A stretch of 64,000 bases of DNA, taken from a marine actinobacterium MedAcidi-G3. Its GTDB lineage: Bacteria > Actinomycetota > Acidimicrobiia > Acidimicrobiales > Poriferisodalaceae. The notes under the pieces were generated by a model. The model saw only the letters and a program-made list of their open reading frames with translations, did not search any database and was not told the origin of the DNA. This document shows positions 1-9,394 of the stretch, piece after piece; the stretch's first letter is position 1; each line of letters begins with the position of its first letter. The translations under genes and the position numbers were made by a program. Location: positions 1-64,000 of the forward strand of contig JUEP01000011.1 of the NCBI GenBank assembly GCA_000817105.1. The letters are read 5' to 3'.

Positions 1-2346
1 CGTCCGCTCGTGACCTCAAGCGGACAAGAACCCGCCCGTCTGATTCCTAAAGAGCCTGCGAGTCGTCCAGTACCGAAAACTGAAGAGACTCCCGTCGCTC
101 GAGAAGAGCAAAGCAGTCGAGAGGAAGAGAAGGCTGGCCCGGATATTGGATCTGCACCATCGGCGCCACCACCAAGGATGCCGGCTCCGCCGCGTTCTGA
201 AGGCGGGAAGCGGATTCCGCCACCTCCGGGAGCTCCACCGAAATCCGGTTCTGGTCGCGCAATCCCGCCTCCGCCAGGACCACCACGAGCGCGACGAGCA
301 GACAATGTCGGCTCTCCTAGTGGTGCACGAGCAGGTGGTCGTTCAACCGCTGGTTCACGTGGACCTGGTCGCCCGGGTGGTGCGAGTGGACCGGGTGGCC
401 CACCTGTTGGCCCAGACGGCCCCGGTGGCCGGCCTGGTGGTCGACCTGGAGGCCCTCGAGGTGGACCTCAACAGCGACGAGGAAGAAAGCAGAAGCGACG
501 GAGACGTCAGCAGGAAGAATTGCAGCCACAAGAGATGGCCGCCTACACCCCGGTTGACGCCCCAGTCCCCGAGGGTGAGATTGTCGTCGAAAGAGGTTCA
601 ACGGCTCAAGAAGTAGCTGGCAAAGTTAATCGATCAGCGGCAGATGTCGTGAAGTTCTTGTTGCAACAGGGAGAAATGGTTACTGCTACCCAATCGCTTA
701 GCGATGACATGGTGGAGCTCTTTGCTGCTGAATTAGGGGCTGAGATTCGAATTGTTGACCCGGGGGCGGAGCAAGAAGAAGAGATTCTCAAAGTTCTAGA
801 TATCGACCTTGACGCGGTGGGAACAGCTCCGCGACCACCTGTAGTTACCGTCATGGGGCATGTGGACCACGGTAAAACACTGTTGTTGGACCGTATCCGT
901 TCTTCAAACGTCGCTGATGGTGAGGCGGGTGGCATAACCCAACACATCGGCGCATATCAGGTTGAGCGGAACGGACAGACGCTGACTTTTATTGACACCC
1001 CTGGCCACGCTGCGTTTACGAGTATGCGGGCTAGAGGAGCCCAGGCCACTGACATCGTCATTTTGGTTGTAGCTGCAGATGACGGAGTTATGCCTCAGAC
1101 GTTGGAAGCGATGGACCATGCTCGAGCAGCTGAGGTTCCGATTGTTGTAGCTATCAACAAGATGGACCGTGAAGGCGCTGACGCTAACCGGGTTCTGGCA
1201 CAGCTTGCTGAGAGAGATCTCATTCCGGAGTCATATGGAGGTGACGTCATAACAGTTCCAGTGTCTGCAATGACAGAGGAAGGAATAGACGACCTTTTGG
1301 ATCAAATTGTTCTGGTCGCTGAACTGGAAGAGCTTCAAGCAAACCCAGACGGCCGCGCTATAGGAACTGTTCTTGAGGCCAATCTTGATAAAGGACGAGG
1401 ACCGGTAGCCACGGTCCTTGTGCAGCAAGGCGCTCTCTCTGTTGGTGACCCTATGGTCGCTGGCGCAGCTTGGGGGCGAGTGAGAGCGATGGTCGATGAT
1501 CGAGGTAATGCTGTCACCGAAGCTGGGCCTTCATCCCCAGTCGAAGTATTAGGTCTCTCAGAGGTTCCCAGATCTGGCGATATGTTTACGGTCGCACCTG
1601 ATGAAAAAACAGCTAGCCGTGTTGCCGATACTCGTGAGCATTGGCAGCGCCAAGTCAATATGGCCACTGCATCCAGCTCTGGAGGCGGCGGAGCCAAACT
1701 CGAGGACATCTTCAAACAGATTCAAGCAGGTGAGGCAACTACATTGAATTTGGTTCTGAAGGCTGATGTTCATGGCTCTTTAGAAGCCGTCACTGAGAGC
1801 TTACGTAAACTCGAACGCGACGATGTCAAGCTTGCTTTTGTAAGTCGAGGCGTCGGGGGTGTAAACGAAAATGACATCCAGCTAGCAGTTGCTTCGAACG
1901 CAACGATTCTCGGTTTCAACGTTCGGCCCGACAGAAAAGCTCGCGAAGCAGCGGAGAAAGAGAACGTCGAAATCCGGTTATACGAAATTATTTACCAGCT
2001 ACTCGAAGATATCGAGAACGCCATGTTGGGCATGCTTGAACCGGAATTTGAAGAGATCGTTACAGGCGAAGCCCAGGTGCGGCAGGTTTTCCGAATATCT
2101 GGTGTCGGGCCTATCGCTGGGTGTTTCGTCGAAAACGGAACTATTGCTGATAAGGCGAAGGTTCGGTTCCTGCGCGAAGGCGTCATTATCTGGAAGGGTG
2201 AAGTAGCTTCGCTGCGTCATTTCCAGGACCCAGCCAAGCAAGTTACAGCTGGCATGGAATGTGGCATAGGGCTATCTGACTTTACTGACCTTAAAGAAGG
2301 CGACGTCATCGAAACGTACGATGAGCGGGAGATCCCCGTCGCCTAG
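1..2346 (+). CDS. infB: Translation initiation factor IF-2 (5' end cut by window edge)
   Basis: IF-2 is the GTPase that brings initiator fMet-tRNA to the small ribosomal subunit. The frame is open to base 1, and the usual N-terminal IF2_N helical segment that precedes the linker is missing, so the true start lies upstream; the first in-window start codon is GTG at 10. Counting from that GTG, residues 1-170 are a Pro/Gly/Arg-rich low-complexity linker typical of actinobacterial IF-2. A second IF2_N-like segment follows, then the G domain: GHVDHGKT near 282, DTPGH near 329, NKMD near 383. Domains II, III and IV complete the protein. It heads the infB-rbfA-truB run, with 30 bases to rbfA. Identification is secure. 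Confidence 0.97.
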   Translation, partial: RPLVTSSGQEPARLIPKEPASRPVPKTEETPVAREEQSSREEEKAGPDIGSAPSAPPPRMPAPPRSEGGKRIPPPPGAPPKSGSGRAIPPPPGPPRARRADNVGSPSGARAGGRSTAGSRGPGRPGGASGPGGPPVGPDGPGGRPGGRPGGPRGGPQQRRGRKQKRRRRQQEELQPQEMAAYTPVDAPVPEGEIVVERGSTAQEVAGKVNRSAADVVKFLLQQGEMVTATQSLSDDMVELFAAELGAEIRIVDPGAEQEEEILKVLDIDLDAVGTAPRPPVVTVMGHVDHGKTLLLDRIRSSNVADGEAGGITQHIGAYQVERNGQTLTFIDTPGHAAFTSMRARGAQATDIVILVVAADDGVMPQTLEAMDHARAAEVPIVVAINKMDREGADANRVLAQLAERDLIPESYGGDVITVPVSAMTEEGIDDLLDQIVLVAELEELQANPDGRAIGTVLEANLDKGRGPVATVLVQQGALSVGDPMVAGAAWGRVRAMVDDRGNAVTEAGPSSPVEVLGLSEVPRSGDMFTVAPDEKTASRVADTREHWQRQVNMATASSSGGGGAKLEDIFKQIQAGEATTLNLVLKADVHGSLEAVTESLRKLERDDVKLAFVSRGVGGVNENDIQLAVASNATILGFNVRPDRKAREAAEKENVEIRLYEIIYQLLEDIENAMLGMLEPEFEEIVTGEAQVRQVFRISGVGPIAGCFVENGTIADKAKVRFLREGVIIWKGEVASLRHFQDPAKQVTAGMECGIGLSDFTDLKEGDVIETYDEREIPVA

Positions 2347-2376
2347 CGAAAACAGATTGACTCGAGAGGCTGACTT

Positions 2377-2778
2377 ATGAACAAAAAACGGGGTCGCCAT
2401 GGAAGAACGGGGCAAAACTTTGACCGAACTGACCGTGTTTCGGGGTTAATTCGTGAAATCGTGGCGAGCGAGCTAGAACGCATCGACGATCCTCGCCTGT
2501 TTTTGATATCCCTAACCGGTGTAGATGTAGATCGAGAGCTAGCTCATGCCACGGTTTGGTTTTACTGCCCTGAAGAGGATGACCTCGGGGAAGTAGCGGA
2601 AGCGCTTGAGAATCATAGGCAAAGGGTGCAGCAATCTCTGGCTCGTCAATCCAGAATGCGGCGTACCCCGGCTATTCACTTTCAACCGGACAGATCGATC
2701 CAAGAAGCGGATCGAATTGAATCTATTCTGGAAAAACTGAATATGGATAGTTCGGGCCGGCAGACTGAAACTGATTAA
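2377..2778 (+). CDS. rbfA: Ribosome-binding factor A
   Basis: A 133-residue RbfA, the KH-like protein that binds the 30S subunit and helps mature the 5' end of 16S rRNA. The core runs from RVSGLIREIVASELERI through DPRL and GVDVDRELAHATVWF, with the C-terminal RTPAIHFQPD typical of the family. Length is normal. A GAGAGG Shine-Dalgarno lies about 7 bases before the ATG. It sits 30 bases after infB and 3 bases before truB, so the three are probably one transcript. The first 15 residues are basic and unconserved. Confidence 0.95.
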   Translation: MNKKRGRHGRTGQNFDRTDRVSGLIREIVASELERIDDPRLFLISLTGVDVDRELAHATVWFYCPEEDDLGEVAEALENHRQRVQQSLARQSRMRRTPAIHFQPDRSIQEADRIESILEKLNMDSSGRQTETD

Positions 2779-2781
2779 TTA

Positions 2782-3645
2782 ATGGGACGTAAGCCAGCGA
2801 CCGTTCATGGAATGGTCCTCGTCGATAAACCAACGGGCGTAACGTCTCACGACGTAGTGGATCAACTCCGTAAACGTTTTGGGGAGCGCCGAATTGGTCA
2901 TGCCGGAACCTTGGACCCGGGTGCCACAGGTCTGCTGGTAGTAGGGGTAGGCAAGGCCACTCGGCTGCTTCGTTTCGCAACAGCTTCGTTCAAGACTTAC
3001 GAAGTTGAGATAGTTCTCGGTATCGAAACTGACACCCTTGACTCTTCAGGTCAGGTAGTTGCCGAACATAGGATGTCGCCAGAGCCGACTGAAGTTGTTG
3101 AAGCAGCTAGCGCGCTGACCGGAACAATTGAACAAATTCCACCGATGGTTTCGGCACGTCGAATCGGAGGTCGGAGACTGCACGAACTTGCTCGCGAAGG
3201 AATTGAGGTAGATCGTGAAGCTCGTAGCGTCCAGATACGGAAATTCGATATTCGACCGACTGATGATCCGATGATCTGGCGTGCCGTTGTTGATTGCTCA
3301 GCAGGTACGTACATAAGAACTCTGGGTGCTGATCTTGGAATTGCACTTGAAGGTGGAGCTCACATACGAAATCTACGTAGAACAAAAAGCGGAGGTTTTG
3401 GTATTCAAGAATGCGACAAAATAAGCGAAGCTACTCTACGACCAGTCTTAGAGCTTGTTCGAGATCTAGATCGGGTTGTTCTAACTGATCAGGAGATGTC
3501 ACTGGTGCGAAACGGTGGCCGATTGGTAAATGAACGAACAGAAGGTGTAGGGCCTTGGGCTTTGACCGATTCGTCTTCGAACTTGATCGCAGTGCATGAA
3601 AAAGTAGATGGCCAGGTGGTTGTAGGAGTTGTTCTACCGGAGTAG
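2782..3645 (+). CDS. truB: tRNA pseudouridine(55) synthase TruB
   Basis: TruB isomerises U55 in the T-loop of tRNAs. The 287-residue protein has the family signature GHAGTLDPGATG with catalytic Asp45, the KPTGVTSHDVV motif near residues 16-26, and the YIRTLGADLG segment in the second half. A short C-terminal PUA-like region follows. The ATG is 3 bases after the rbfA stop, supporting co-transcription and coupled translation. Nothing in the sequence suggests loss of activity. Confidence 0.96.
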   Translation: MGRKPATVHGMVLVDKPTGVTSHDVVDQLRKRFGERRIGHAGTLDPGATGLLVVGVGKATRLLRFATASFKTYEVEIVLGIETDTLDSSGQVVAEHRMSPEPTEVVEAASALTGTIEQIPPMVSARRIGGRRLHELAREGIEVDREARSVQIRKFDIRPTDDPMIWRAVVDCSAGTYIRTLGADLGIALEGGAHIRNLRRTKSGGFGIQECDKISEATLRPVLELVRDLDRVVLTDQEMSLVRNGGRLVNERTEGVGPWALTDSSSNLIAVHEKVDGQVVVGVVLPE

Positions 3646-3709
3646 ACAGTTCCGAAAATAAGGCTTGGTCTATTGATGTTTACAAGGCGCACTCGGACGA
3701 CTGTCCCGG

Positions 3710-3721
3710 TAAGTTGAGCTT
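3710..3721 (+). promoter_or_regulatory. Leaderless-type -10 element for ribF
   Basis: TAAGTT at 3710-3715, then six bases, then the GTG start at 3722. There is no Shine-Dalgarno, so a transcript starting at or next to the GTG is likely. It implies a separate promoter for ribF after truB. Confidence 0.5.
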
Positions 3722-4666
3722 GTGGAGATTATTCGCGACCTGGCGTGGTCGCCAACCCTTGAGCAAGGCAGCGTAGTAACCGTTGGAGAATACGATGGTG
3801 TTCATCGGGGGCATCGAACAATCGTTTCTGAAATGCACCGATTGGCAGCAGAACGTGGTTGCGCTACGGCTGTCGTCACATTCGACCGGCACCCTGCCAC
3901 TATCGTTCGGCCCGAATCTGCCCCGTTGTTGTTATGTGACCTAGACCACAAGCTGGAGCTTTTGGCTGAGACGGGAGTGGATTACACCTTGGTGGTCGAA
4001 TTCACTCCAGAACAAGCAGAGGTTCCCGCAGAAGTTTTTGCGCGGCAAGTGCTTGTCGATTGCCTTCAGGCTCGAGCAGTTGTTGTCGGTGCAGATTTCC
4101 ATTTTGGAAAGGGCCGTCGTGGAAATGTTGAAACTCTCGGTGCAGTCGGCGAAGAATTTGGGTACGAGGTGCTGGGACTTCCCTTGGTCAAACACCTGAC
4201 CGGTGAAGGAGAAGTGATTTCATCGACTTCAATTCGCGCTGCGTTATCTGACGGTGACGTCGAGAAAGCACACCGACTTTTGGGAAGACCCTTCGAAGTG
4301 AGGGGGGTCGTCACTCCGGGTGACCGAAGAGGGCGAACAATTGGCTTTCCTACCGCCAATATTCCGACAACTAGTGATTTGCAAGTACCTGCCGACGGGG
4401 TTTATGCGGCTTGGTACATTCGTGAAGATGGAAAGGAATATCCCGCTGCAGTCAACATCGGTAAGCGGCCCACTTTTTACGATGATGCGGATAAATCGTT
4501 GATCGAAGCTCATTTGATTGGGTTTCGAGGTGACTTGTACGGAGAATCAGCGAAAGTCCGTTTTGTGCGGCGGTTACGCGGAGAAAGAAAATTTGAGGGT
4601 ATTGAGCCCTTAAAGGAACAGCTTGCCAAAGATGTGGCTGATGCTTCTAAGTGCCTATCTGACTGA
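3722..4666 (+). CDS. ribF: Bifunctional riboflavin kinase / FAD synthetase
   Basis: RibF phosphorylates riboflavin to FMN and adenylates FMN to FAD. Residues 1-180 form the nucleotidyltransferase domain, with VGEYDGVHRGH at 21-31; the usual signature is GxFDGVHxGH, so Phe is Tyr here. The ISSTSIR segment follows near residue 168. Residues 190-310 are the riboflavin kinase domain, with GDRRGRTIGFPTANI near 200-214. The length of 314 is normal. The start is GTG at 3722, supported by a -10-like box six bases upstream and the absence of an SD. FAD output would serve the flavoenzymes elsewhere in the window, which is inference. Confidence 0.95.
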   Translation: MEIIRDLAWSPTLEQGSVVTVGEYDGVHRGHRTIVSEMHRLAAERGCATAVVTFDRHPATIVRPESAPLLLCDLDHKLELLAETGVDYTLVVEFTPEQAEVPAEVFARQVLVDCLQARAVVVGADFHFGKGRRGNVETLGAVGEEFGYEVLGLPLVKHLTGEGEVISSTSIRAALSDGDVEKAHRLLGRPFEVRGVVTPGDRRGRTIGFPTANIPTTSDLQVPADGVYAAWYIREDGKEYPAAVNIGKRPTFYDDADKSLIEAHLIGFRGDLYGESAKVRFVRRLRGERKFEGIEPLKEQLAKDVADASKCLSD

Positions 4667-4699
4667 GAGCATGTCTGCATGAAGTTGGAACTTGGCTGT

Positions 4700-4793
4700 T
4701 AGAATGTTTTTTGGCGCGTAGTTAGCGTGCCGGCCAAAAGCCGCAACATCAACCACAGAGCGGCCCGAAGTTACACCCCGAGGACATGAAGAT
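4700..4793 (+). promoter_or_regulatory. Putative rpsO promoter and untranslated leader
   Basis: A TAGAAT hexamer at 4700-4705 is followed by a T run. A hairpin-capable segment comes next, GGCGCG near 4713 pairing with CGTGCC through a short loop and one G-U pair. The leader then runs to the rpsO ATG at 4794. S15 genes are often regulated by S15 binding to their own leader, so a structured leader is expected. No convincing -35 was seen, so the promoter call is weak. Confidence 0.3.
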
Positions 4794-5051
4794 ATGGCCG
4801 AAAAATCCGACATCATGGAAGCGCACCGGCACCACGATACCGATACAGGATCACCAGAGGTACAGGTAGCTCTTCTCACCGATCGGATAAACGATCTCAC
4901 CGAACATTTGAAGGACCACCAGAAGGACCACCACAGCAGGCGCGGATTATTGAAACTCGTAGGACGCCGTCGCCGACTATTGAACTATCTTGACAATAAT
5001 GATGTTGAGCGTTACCGAGCGCTGATTGCAAAACTCGGTTTACGTCGCTGA
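4794..5051 (+). CDS. rpsO: 30S ribosomal protein S15
   Basis: S15 binds 16S rRNA helices 20-22 early in small-subunit assembly. The 85 residues include the diagnostic [16 protein letters not shown], then [18 protein letters not shown] and RRRRLLNYL, ending KLGLRR. It is about four residues shorter than many homologues, with the missing residues at the N-terminus. A GAGG motif lies about 10 bases before the ATG. Its position just before pnp is the conserved bacterial arrangement. Confidence 0.97.
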   Translation: MAEKSDIMEAHRHHDTDTGSPEVQVALLTDRINDLTEHLKDHQKDHHSRRGLLKLVGRRRRLLNYLDNNDVERYRALIAKLGLRR

Positions 5052-5189
5052 TCGACAACGGTAGCCCCTGGCTGCTGATGTCGTTATCGATCGAAGCTCA
5101 CAAAGACCCCCAATCAAGCACTAATTGGTTGTCGTCGCTCCCTCACCTAATCCGGAGTGATCGACGTCTACCAACTGAATGCAAATTAT

Positions 5190-5213
5190 GGCGAGAAGGC
5201 CTCGCCGAAGGAG
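5190..5213 (+). promoter_or_regulatory. Hairpin and ribosome-binding site in the pnp leader
   Basis: GGCGAG at 5190-5195 pairs with CTCGCC at 5201-5206 around a 5-base loop. It is followed at once by the AAGGAG Shine-Dalgarno (5208-5213), 12 bases before the pnp ATG. In other bacteria the pnp leader is a target of autoregulation through a structured 5' region; the same role here is inference. The rest of the 174-base rpsO-pnp gap shows nothing distinct. Confidence 0.35.
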
Positions 5214-5225
5214 TAGAAGAAAACT

Positions 5226-7652
5226 ATGGCTGATGCCATTTCCGTATCGGGACCGATTTCTGGTACCGACAAAACCCTTTCATTTGAGACTGGCAAATTA
5301 GCCGGGCTTTCTAATGGAGCTGTTACAGCAAGAATAGGTTCCACGCAGGTTTTAGTAACTGCGACAGCATCGAGTAAACCTCGTGACGGCGCTGATTTCT
5401 TTCCACTGACAGTAGATATTGAAGAACGAATGTACGCAGCGGGACGAATTCCTGGGTCCTTCTTTCGCCGGGAGGGACGTGCTTCAGATGATGCCATTCT
5501 CGCCTGTCGCCTAATTGACCGGCCACTGCGACCTAATTTTCCAGCTGAATACCGGCACGAGACACATGTCGTTGGAACGATTCTCGGTATAGACGGCGAA
5601 AACCAGTACGACGTAATTGCGCTTAACGGCGCATCCGCGGCACTCTGGGTAAGTGGAATACCGTTCGATTGCCCTGTAGCCGCCGTTCGTATTGCATACA
5701 GCACGGAAGGGACTTGGATCCCGTTCCCGACATACCAAGAAGGTGAAGCGTCAACATTTGAAATGGTTGTTGCTGGTCGCCAACTTGAGAACGGCGATAT
5801 TGCCATCATGATGGTTGAAGCTGGCGGTACTGAACGTGCCTTTGAGTATTACGACGATGGGGCCCCTAAGGTCACAGAAGAAGTACTGGCCGATGGCTTG
5901 GAAACTTCGAAGCAATGGATCGACGATGTCATCGAGCTTCAAAAAGCATTGCGAAATCAGGTCGGAGAAATTGACGAACTGCAATGGATTAAGAGCGTTG
6001 ACTACAGTGACGAAATCATAGACAGGGTTCGTTCTGTCGCAACTCCGCAGTTGACCGAGGTAATGGCAATTAGCGACAAAGCAGAACGAGAAGCTCGACA
6101 AGATGAAGTTACTGCTGAGATACGGACCCAACTTGAAGAAGAGTTCTCTGAAACTGCTGACGCTGCCAAACAAATAGGTGCAGCTGTCCGTTCAGTTTCG
6201 AAGGAAATTGTTCGTAGACGTATCGTAGAGGACGGCTTCCGCATTGATGGTCGAGCGACCAATGAGGTTCGACCACTATCAGCTGAGGTCGCTTATGTAG
6301 GCGAAACGGCACACGGCTCAGGTTTATTCCAACGTGGCGAAACACAGGTGTTAAACGTCACAACTTTGGGCATGAGTCGAATGGAACAACTAATCGATAC
6401 TCTCAACCCAAATGACCGCAAAAGATATATGCATCACTACAACTTTCCGCCGTTCTCCACTGGAGAAGCTGGGTTTATGCGTGGCCCCAAGCGTAGAGAA
6501 ATCGGCCATGGCGCTCTAGCTGAAAGGGCTTTGCTTTCAGCTGTTCCATCGAAGGAGAAATTCCCATACACCCTGAGATTGGTCTCAGATGTTTTGTCTT
6601 CCAATGGTTCGACATCAATGGGTTCGGTCTGTGCGTCATCGCTCTCGCTGATGGACGCCGGAGTGCCGATTCGGAGCCATGTTTCTGGCATAGCTATGGG
6701 CTTAGTTCACGCCGAAGGCAAGTATGTGACGCTTACCGATATCTTGGGAGCTGAAGATGCTTTCGGAGATATGGACTTTAAAATCGCGGGAACAGAAGAC
6801 GCGATAACTGCACTCCAACTGGATACCAAAATTGAAGGCATACCGGCTGAAGTGTTAGCTCAAGCTCTTTCGCAAGCGCGAGAAGCCCGAATGCAAATAC
6901 TCGCTGTGATGAATGAGGCAATCTCAGAACCACGATCCGATGTCGGCGGTAATGCTCCGAAAATTGTCAGCTTCGAAATCCCGATTGACAAAATTGGCGA
7001 AGTTATAGGGCCAAGAGGCAAAGTAATTAACACCATTCAAGAAGAAACTGGCGCAGATATTTCAGTTGATGACGACGGAACCGTTGGGGTAGTCAGCATT
7101 GGCTCACCCGATCGCGACAAAGTCGTGGAGGCTGAGCGCCAAATTCGTTTGATCGTGAACCCACCTACCGCTGATGTTGGCGCCGAGTATGAAGGTCGCG
7201 TTGTCAACATCACTAAATTCGGGGCGTTTGTCAATATCTTGCCAGGCACCGATGGATTGCTTCACATCAGCAAGCTTGGCGGCAATCGACGCCTCGATAA
7301 AGTTGAAGAAGTACTCAACGTAGGGGATTCAGTGCAGGTCCTCGTCGATGACATTGATCCGAATGGGAAACTCTCACTATCGATGGTTGGGGAGCCGGCG
7401 TCCTCAGCGGACGACAAAGCTTCGGAATCAACACCTGAAGTAGCTGCTGAATCAGATACCGAAACTGCTTCATCGTCGAATGAAGAGACAACAGAGGCAG
7501 CTTCAGGTGACGAAGATGATTCATCTAATGCTCGCGAGTATGTCTCATTTGAGGAACATTTCTCTGAGACTGCGAAAGATCTGTATGGAGATATGGGTCC
7601 CGAATCTAAGGATGATGGCCGTAATCGTCGCCGGCGACGTAATCGTCGGTAA
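5226..7652 (+). CDS. pnp: Polyribonucleotide nucleotidyltransferase (PNPase)
   Basis: PNPase degrades RNA 3'-5' by phosphorolysis. Two RNase PH domains are separated by an all-helical linker. The second domain carries SNGSTSMGSVCASSL near residue 460 and the acidic DILGAEDAFGDMDFK segment that holds catalytic Asp residues. A KH domain follows near 583-645 (IGEVIGPRGKVI), then an S1 domain near 650-722 (GAFVNILPGTDGLLHISKL). After these is an acidic Ser/Glu-rich linker and a very basic tail ending RRRRRNRR. The length of 808 is long because of the C-terminal extension, which may add RNA contacts. No peptidase M16 gene follows, unlike in many actinobacteria. Confidence 0.97.
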   Translation: MADAISVSGPISGTDKTLSFETGKLAGLSNGAVTARIGSTQVLVTATASSKPRDGADFFPLTVDIEERMYAAGRIPGSFFRREGRASDDAILACRLIDRPLRPNFPAEYRHETHVVGTILGIDGENQYDVIALNGASAALWVSGIPFDCPVAAVRIAYSTEGTWIPFPTYQEGEASTFEMVVAGRQLENGDIAIMMVEAGGTERAFEYYDDGAPKVTEEVLADGLETSKQWIDDVIELQKALRNQVGEIDELQWIKSVDYSDEIIDRVRSVATPQLTEVMAISDKAEREARQDEVTAEIRTQLEEEFSETADAAKQIGAAVRSVSKEIVRRRIVEDGFRIDGRATNEVRPLSAEVAYVGETAHGSGLFQRGETQVLNVTTLGMSRMEQLIDTLNPNDRKRYMHHYNFPPFSTGEAGFMRGPKRREIGHGALAERALLSAVPSKEKFPYTLRLVSDVLSSNGSTSMGSVCASSLSLMDAGVPIRSHVSGIAMGLVHAEGKYVTLTDILGAEDAFGDMDFKIAGTEDAITALQLDTKIEGIPAEVLAQALSQAREARMQILAVMNEAISEPRSDVGGNAPKIVSFEIPIDKIGEVIGPRGKVINTIQEETGADISVDDDGTVGVVSIGSPDRDKVVEAERQIRLIVNPPTADVGAEYEGRVVNITKFGAFVNILPGTDGLLHISKLGGNRRLDKVEEVLNVGDSVQVLVDDIDPNGKLSLSMVGEPASSADDKASESTPEVAAESDTETASSSNEETTEAASGDEDDSSNAREYVSFEEHFSETAKDLYGDMGPESKDDGRNRRRRRNRR

Positions 7653-7706
7653 TTCATTGCAGGTACCGAAATCTGCCATATTTGAATATTGACATCTCAA
7701 CTGTGA

Positions 7707-7745
7707 GCCCTGTCCTCCACAATGGAGGCAGGGCCATAGTTTTAG
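7707..7745 (+). terminator. Probable intrinsic terminator after pnp
   Basis: GCCCTGTCCTCC and GGAGGCAGGGC form a GC-rich stem with one bulged base around a small loop (about 7708-7734). A short T run follows at 7740-7743. It lies between the pnp stop and the dapB start, so it may end or attenuate the pnp transcript. Confidence 0.5.
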
Positions 7746-7768
7746 GTCCTTTAGAAGGGACCGAATTT

Positions 7769-8536
7769 ATGCGGGTAGCAGTTACAGGCTCGGCAGGCCG
7801 TATGGGGTCAGCGGTCTGCGAAGCAGTCGTCGCCGATCAAGAATTAGATTTGGTCGCCGCAATCGACCCATCGGCAAAAGGCCAGAAAGACATAACTGGC
7901 TCGGTTGGCGTCGTGGCGTCGATAGAAGAACTCGACTCAACTGACATTGACGTCCTGGTCGACTTCACTAAGGCCAGCGCTGCAAGGGCAAATATTGAGT
8001 GGTGCGCGGAGAACGGAGTTCACGCTGTAGTTGGGACCAGTGGCTTAACTGAGACAGACATTTCTTTATATCGAAAAAGGTTTACTTCTAGTAACTGTCT
8101 CGTTGCGCCGAATTTCGCAATCGGAGCTGTTCTTCTCATGAGGTTTGCGGAAATGGCGGCGCCTTTCTTCCCGACTGCAGAGATTATTGAGTTGCATCAT
8201 GATCAGAAAATTGATGCCCCATCTGGAACGGCTATGGAGACACTGAAACGGATGGCTGAGGCTTCAGGGGATTGGGGACCTGATCCTACCGAACATGAAA
8301 ATCTTCCTGGGGCCAGAGGCGCAGTTGGGAAAGATGGGATAACCGTTCATTCTGTCCGATTAAGGGGCCTCGTCGCTCATCAAGAAGTTCTGTTAGGTGC
8401 GGACGGAGAAACCTTAACTCTGCGTCACGATAGTTTGGACCGATCATCTTTTATGGGTGGAATCACCCTTGCCTGCCGGGTTATCGAAGAACACCCAGGA
8501 GTAACTGTCGGCCTCGATACATTTTTAGGGGTCTGA
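7769..8536 (+). CDS. dapB: 4-hydroxy-tetrahydrodipicolinate reductase
   Basis: DapB reduces the DapA product with NAD(P)H in diaminopimelate and lysine synthesis. The N-terminus MRVAVTGSAGRMGSAV is the Rossmann nucleotide-binding motif. ELHHDQKIDAPSGTAM near residues 140-155 is the substrate signature containing the catalytic His and Lys. The start at 7769 gives the expected 255 residues and has AGAAGGGA 8 bases upstream. The frame is open further upstream to an ATG at 7682, but that would add unconserved residues and run through the terminator-like hairpin. Three bases separate it from the downstream kinase. dapA and dapF are in the same window. Confidence 0.95.
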   Translation: MRVAVTGSAGRMGSAVCEAVVADQELDLVAAIDPSAKGQKDITGSVGVVASIEELDSTDIDVLVDFTKASAARANIEWCAENGVHAVVGTSGLTETDISLYRKRFTSSNCLVAPNFAIGAVLLMRFAEMAAPFFPTAEIIELHHDQKIDAPSGTAMETLKRMAEASGDWGPDPTEHENLPGARGAVGKDGITVHSVRLRGLVAHQEVLLGADGETLTLRHDSLDRSSFMGGITLACRVIEEHPGVTVGLDTFLGV

Positions 8537-8539
8537 ACT

Positions 8540-9388
8540 TTGACGGTCAGAGCAATAGTTGTCGGCAGTCTCAATTATGACATCACCGTGTGGGTTTCCA
8601 GACGGCCTGAGGGTGACGAAACTGTGCATGGTGACAGGTGCGAAGAAAACGGTGGAGGCAAAGGAGCAAACCAAGCTGTCGCAGCGGCTCGCCTAGGAGC
8701 TGAAGTGTCGATGGTTGGCTCTGTGGGCTCCGATAGTCGAGGCGACTATCTCGTCTCTCAGTTAGACGCTGCAGGTATCGATCGGAAACATGTTTTCCGG
8801 GGATCTGGGTCAACTGGAACAGCGCTGATCACTATTGACCCGGAAGACGTATCGATAGTTGTCATAGCTGGAACAAACGGTGAATTAGGCTCCGCAAATG
8901 TGGAGCTCGCCTCTGCAGAAATATCGAGAGCGGATGTGTTACTTCTACAAGGTGAGGTGGGTGTTGAGGCGGCTAGAACCGCAGCAGTGCTGGCCGCTGC
9001 GGCATCAACCAAAGTGGTGTTTAATCCTGCGCCCTTCAATGAAGTGGTACCGGCGGTTCTGCCGCTTGCTGATGTGGTGATAGTGAATCGCCGCGAAGCT
9101 GAACAGTTAGGAGATGTTCAGGTGCCAGTTCTTATCACAACGCTAGGAGCTCGAGGATGCGAGGTGAAAGTAGGTTCGGATGTCACCACCATCGAAGCCC
9201 CAAAAGTTGAGGTAGCTGACCCAACCGGCGCTGGGGATGCGTTTGTAGGGGCGTTTTCGGTTGCCTACGTTGATACCGGGGATGCTGTTGCCGCAGCATT
9301 GATTGCCGTGCGTGCCGGAGCCGCTGCGGTCAGGGGTGTTGGTGCTCAGCCAAGTATGCCTACCTGGGAGCAGATCGATAATGTTTAG
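8540..9388 (+). CDS. PfkB-family carbohydrate kinase (ribokinase-like)
   Basis: A 282-residue PfkB/ribokinase-family sugar kinase. Signature 1, GGGKGANQAVAAARLGA, lies near residue 38. Signature 2, DPTGAGDAFVGAF, lies near 226 and contains the anion-hole glycines and the catalytic Asp. It is most like ribokinase in the GGKGANQAVAAARLG segment, but substrate cannot be assigned from sequence. The start is TTG at 8540, three bases after the dapB stop, implying coupled translation; an alternative is the GTG two codons later. The final stop lies 6 bases from the convergent gene on the other strand. Confidence 0.85.
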   Translation: MTVRAIVVGSLNYDITVWVSRRPEGDETVHGDRCEENGGGKGANQAVAAARLGAEVSMVGSVGSDSRGDYLVSQLDAAGIDRKHVFRGSGSTGTALITIDPEDVSIVVIAGTNGELGSANVELASAEISRADVLLLQGEVGVEAARTAAVLAAAASTKVVFNPAPFNEVVPAVLPLADVVIVNRREAEQLGDVQVPVLITTLGARGCEVKVGSDVTTIEAPKVEVADPTGAGDAFVGAFSVAYVDTGDAVAAALIAVRAGAAAVRGVGAQPSMPTWEQIDNV

Positions 9389-9394
9389 TTGGGC

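Noticed and set aside
146-616. 156-codon frame overlapping the infB linker
   Set aside because: It arises from the repetitive Pro/Gly/Arg codons of the IF-2 linker read in another frame.
5186-7657. Long antisense frames (207, 140 and 131 codons) opposite pnp
   Set aside because: They mirror the codon pattern of pnp, have Ser/Arg-rich shadow composition and no family motifs, and pnp is a certain gene on the other strand.
7682-7768. 29-residue N-terminal extension of DapB
   Set aside because: It spans the terminator-like hairpin and is not conserved in kind; the SD and Rossmann start fit 7769.
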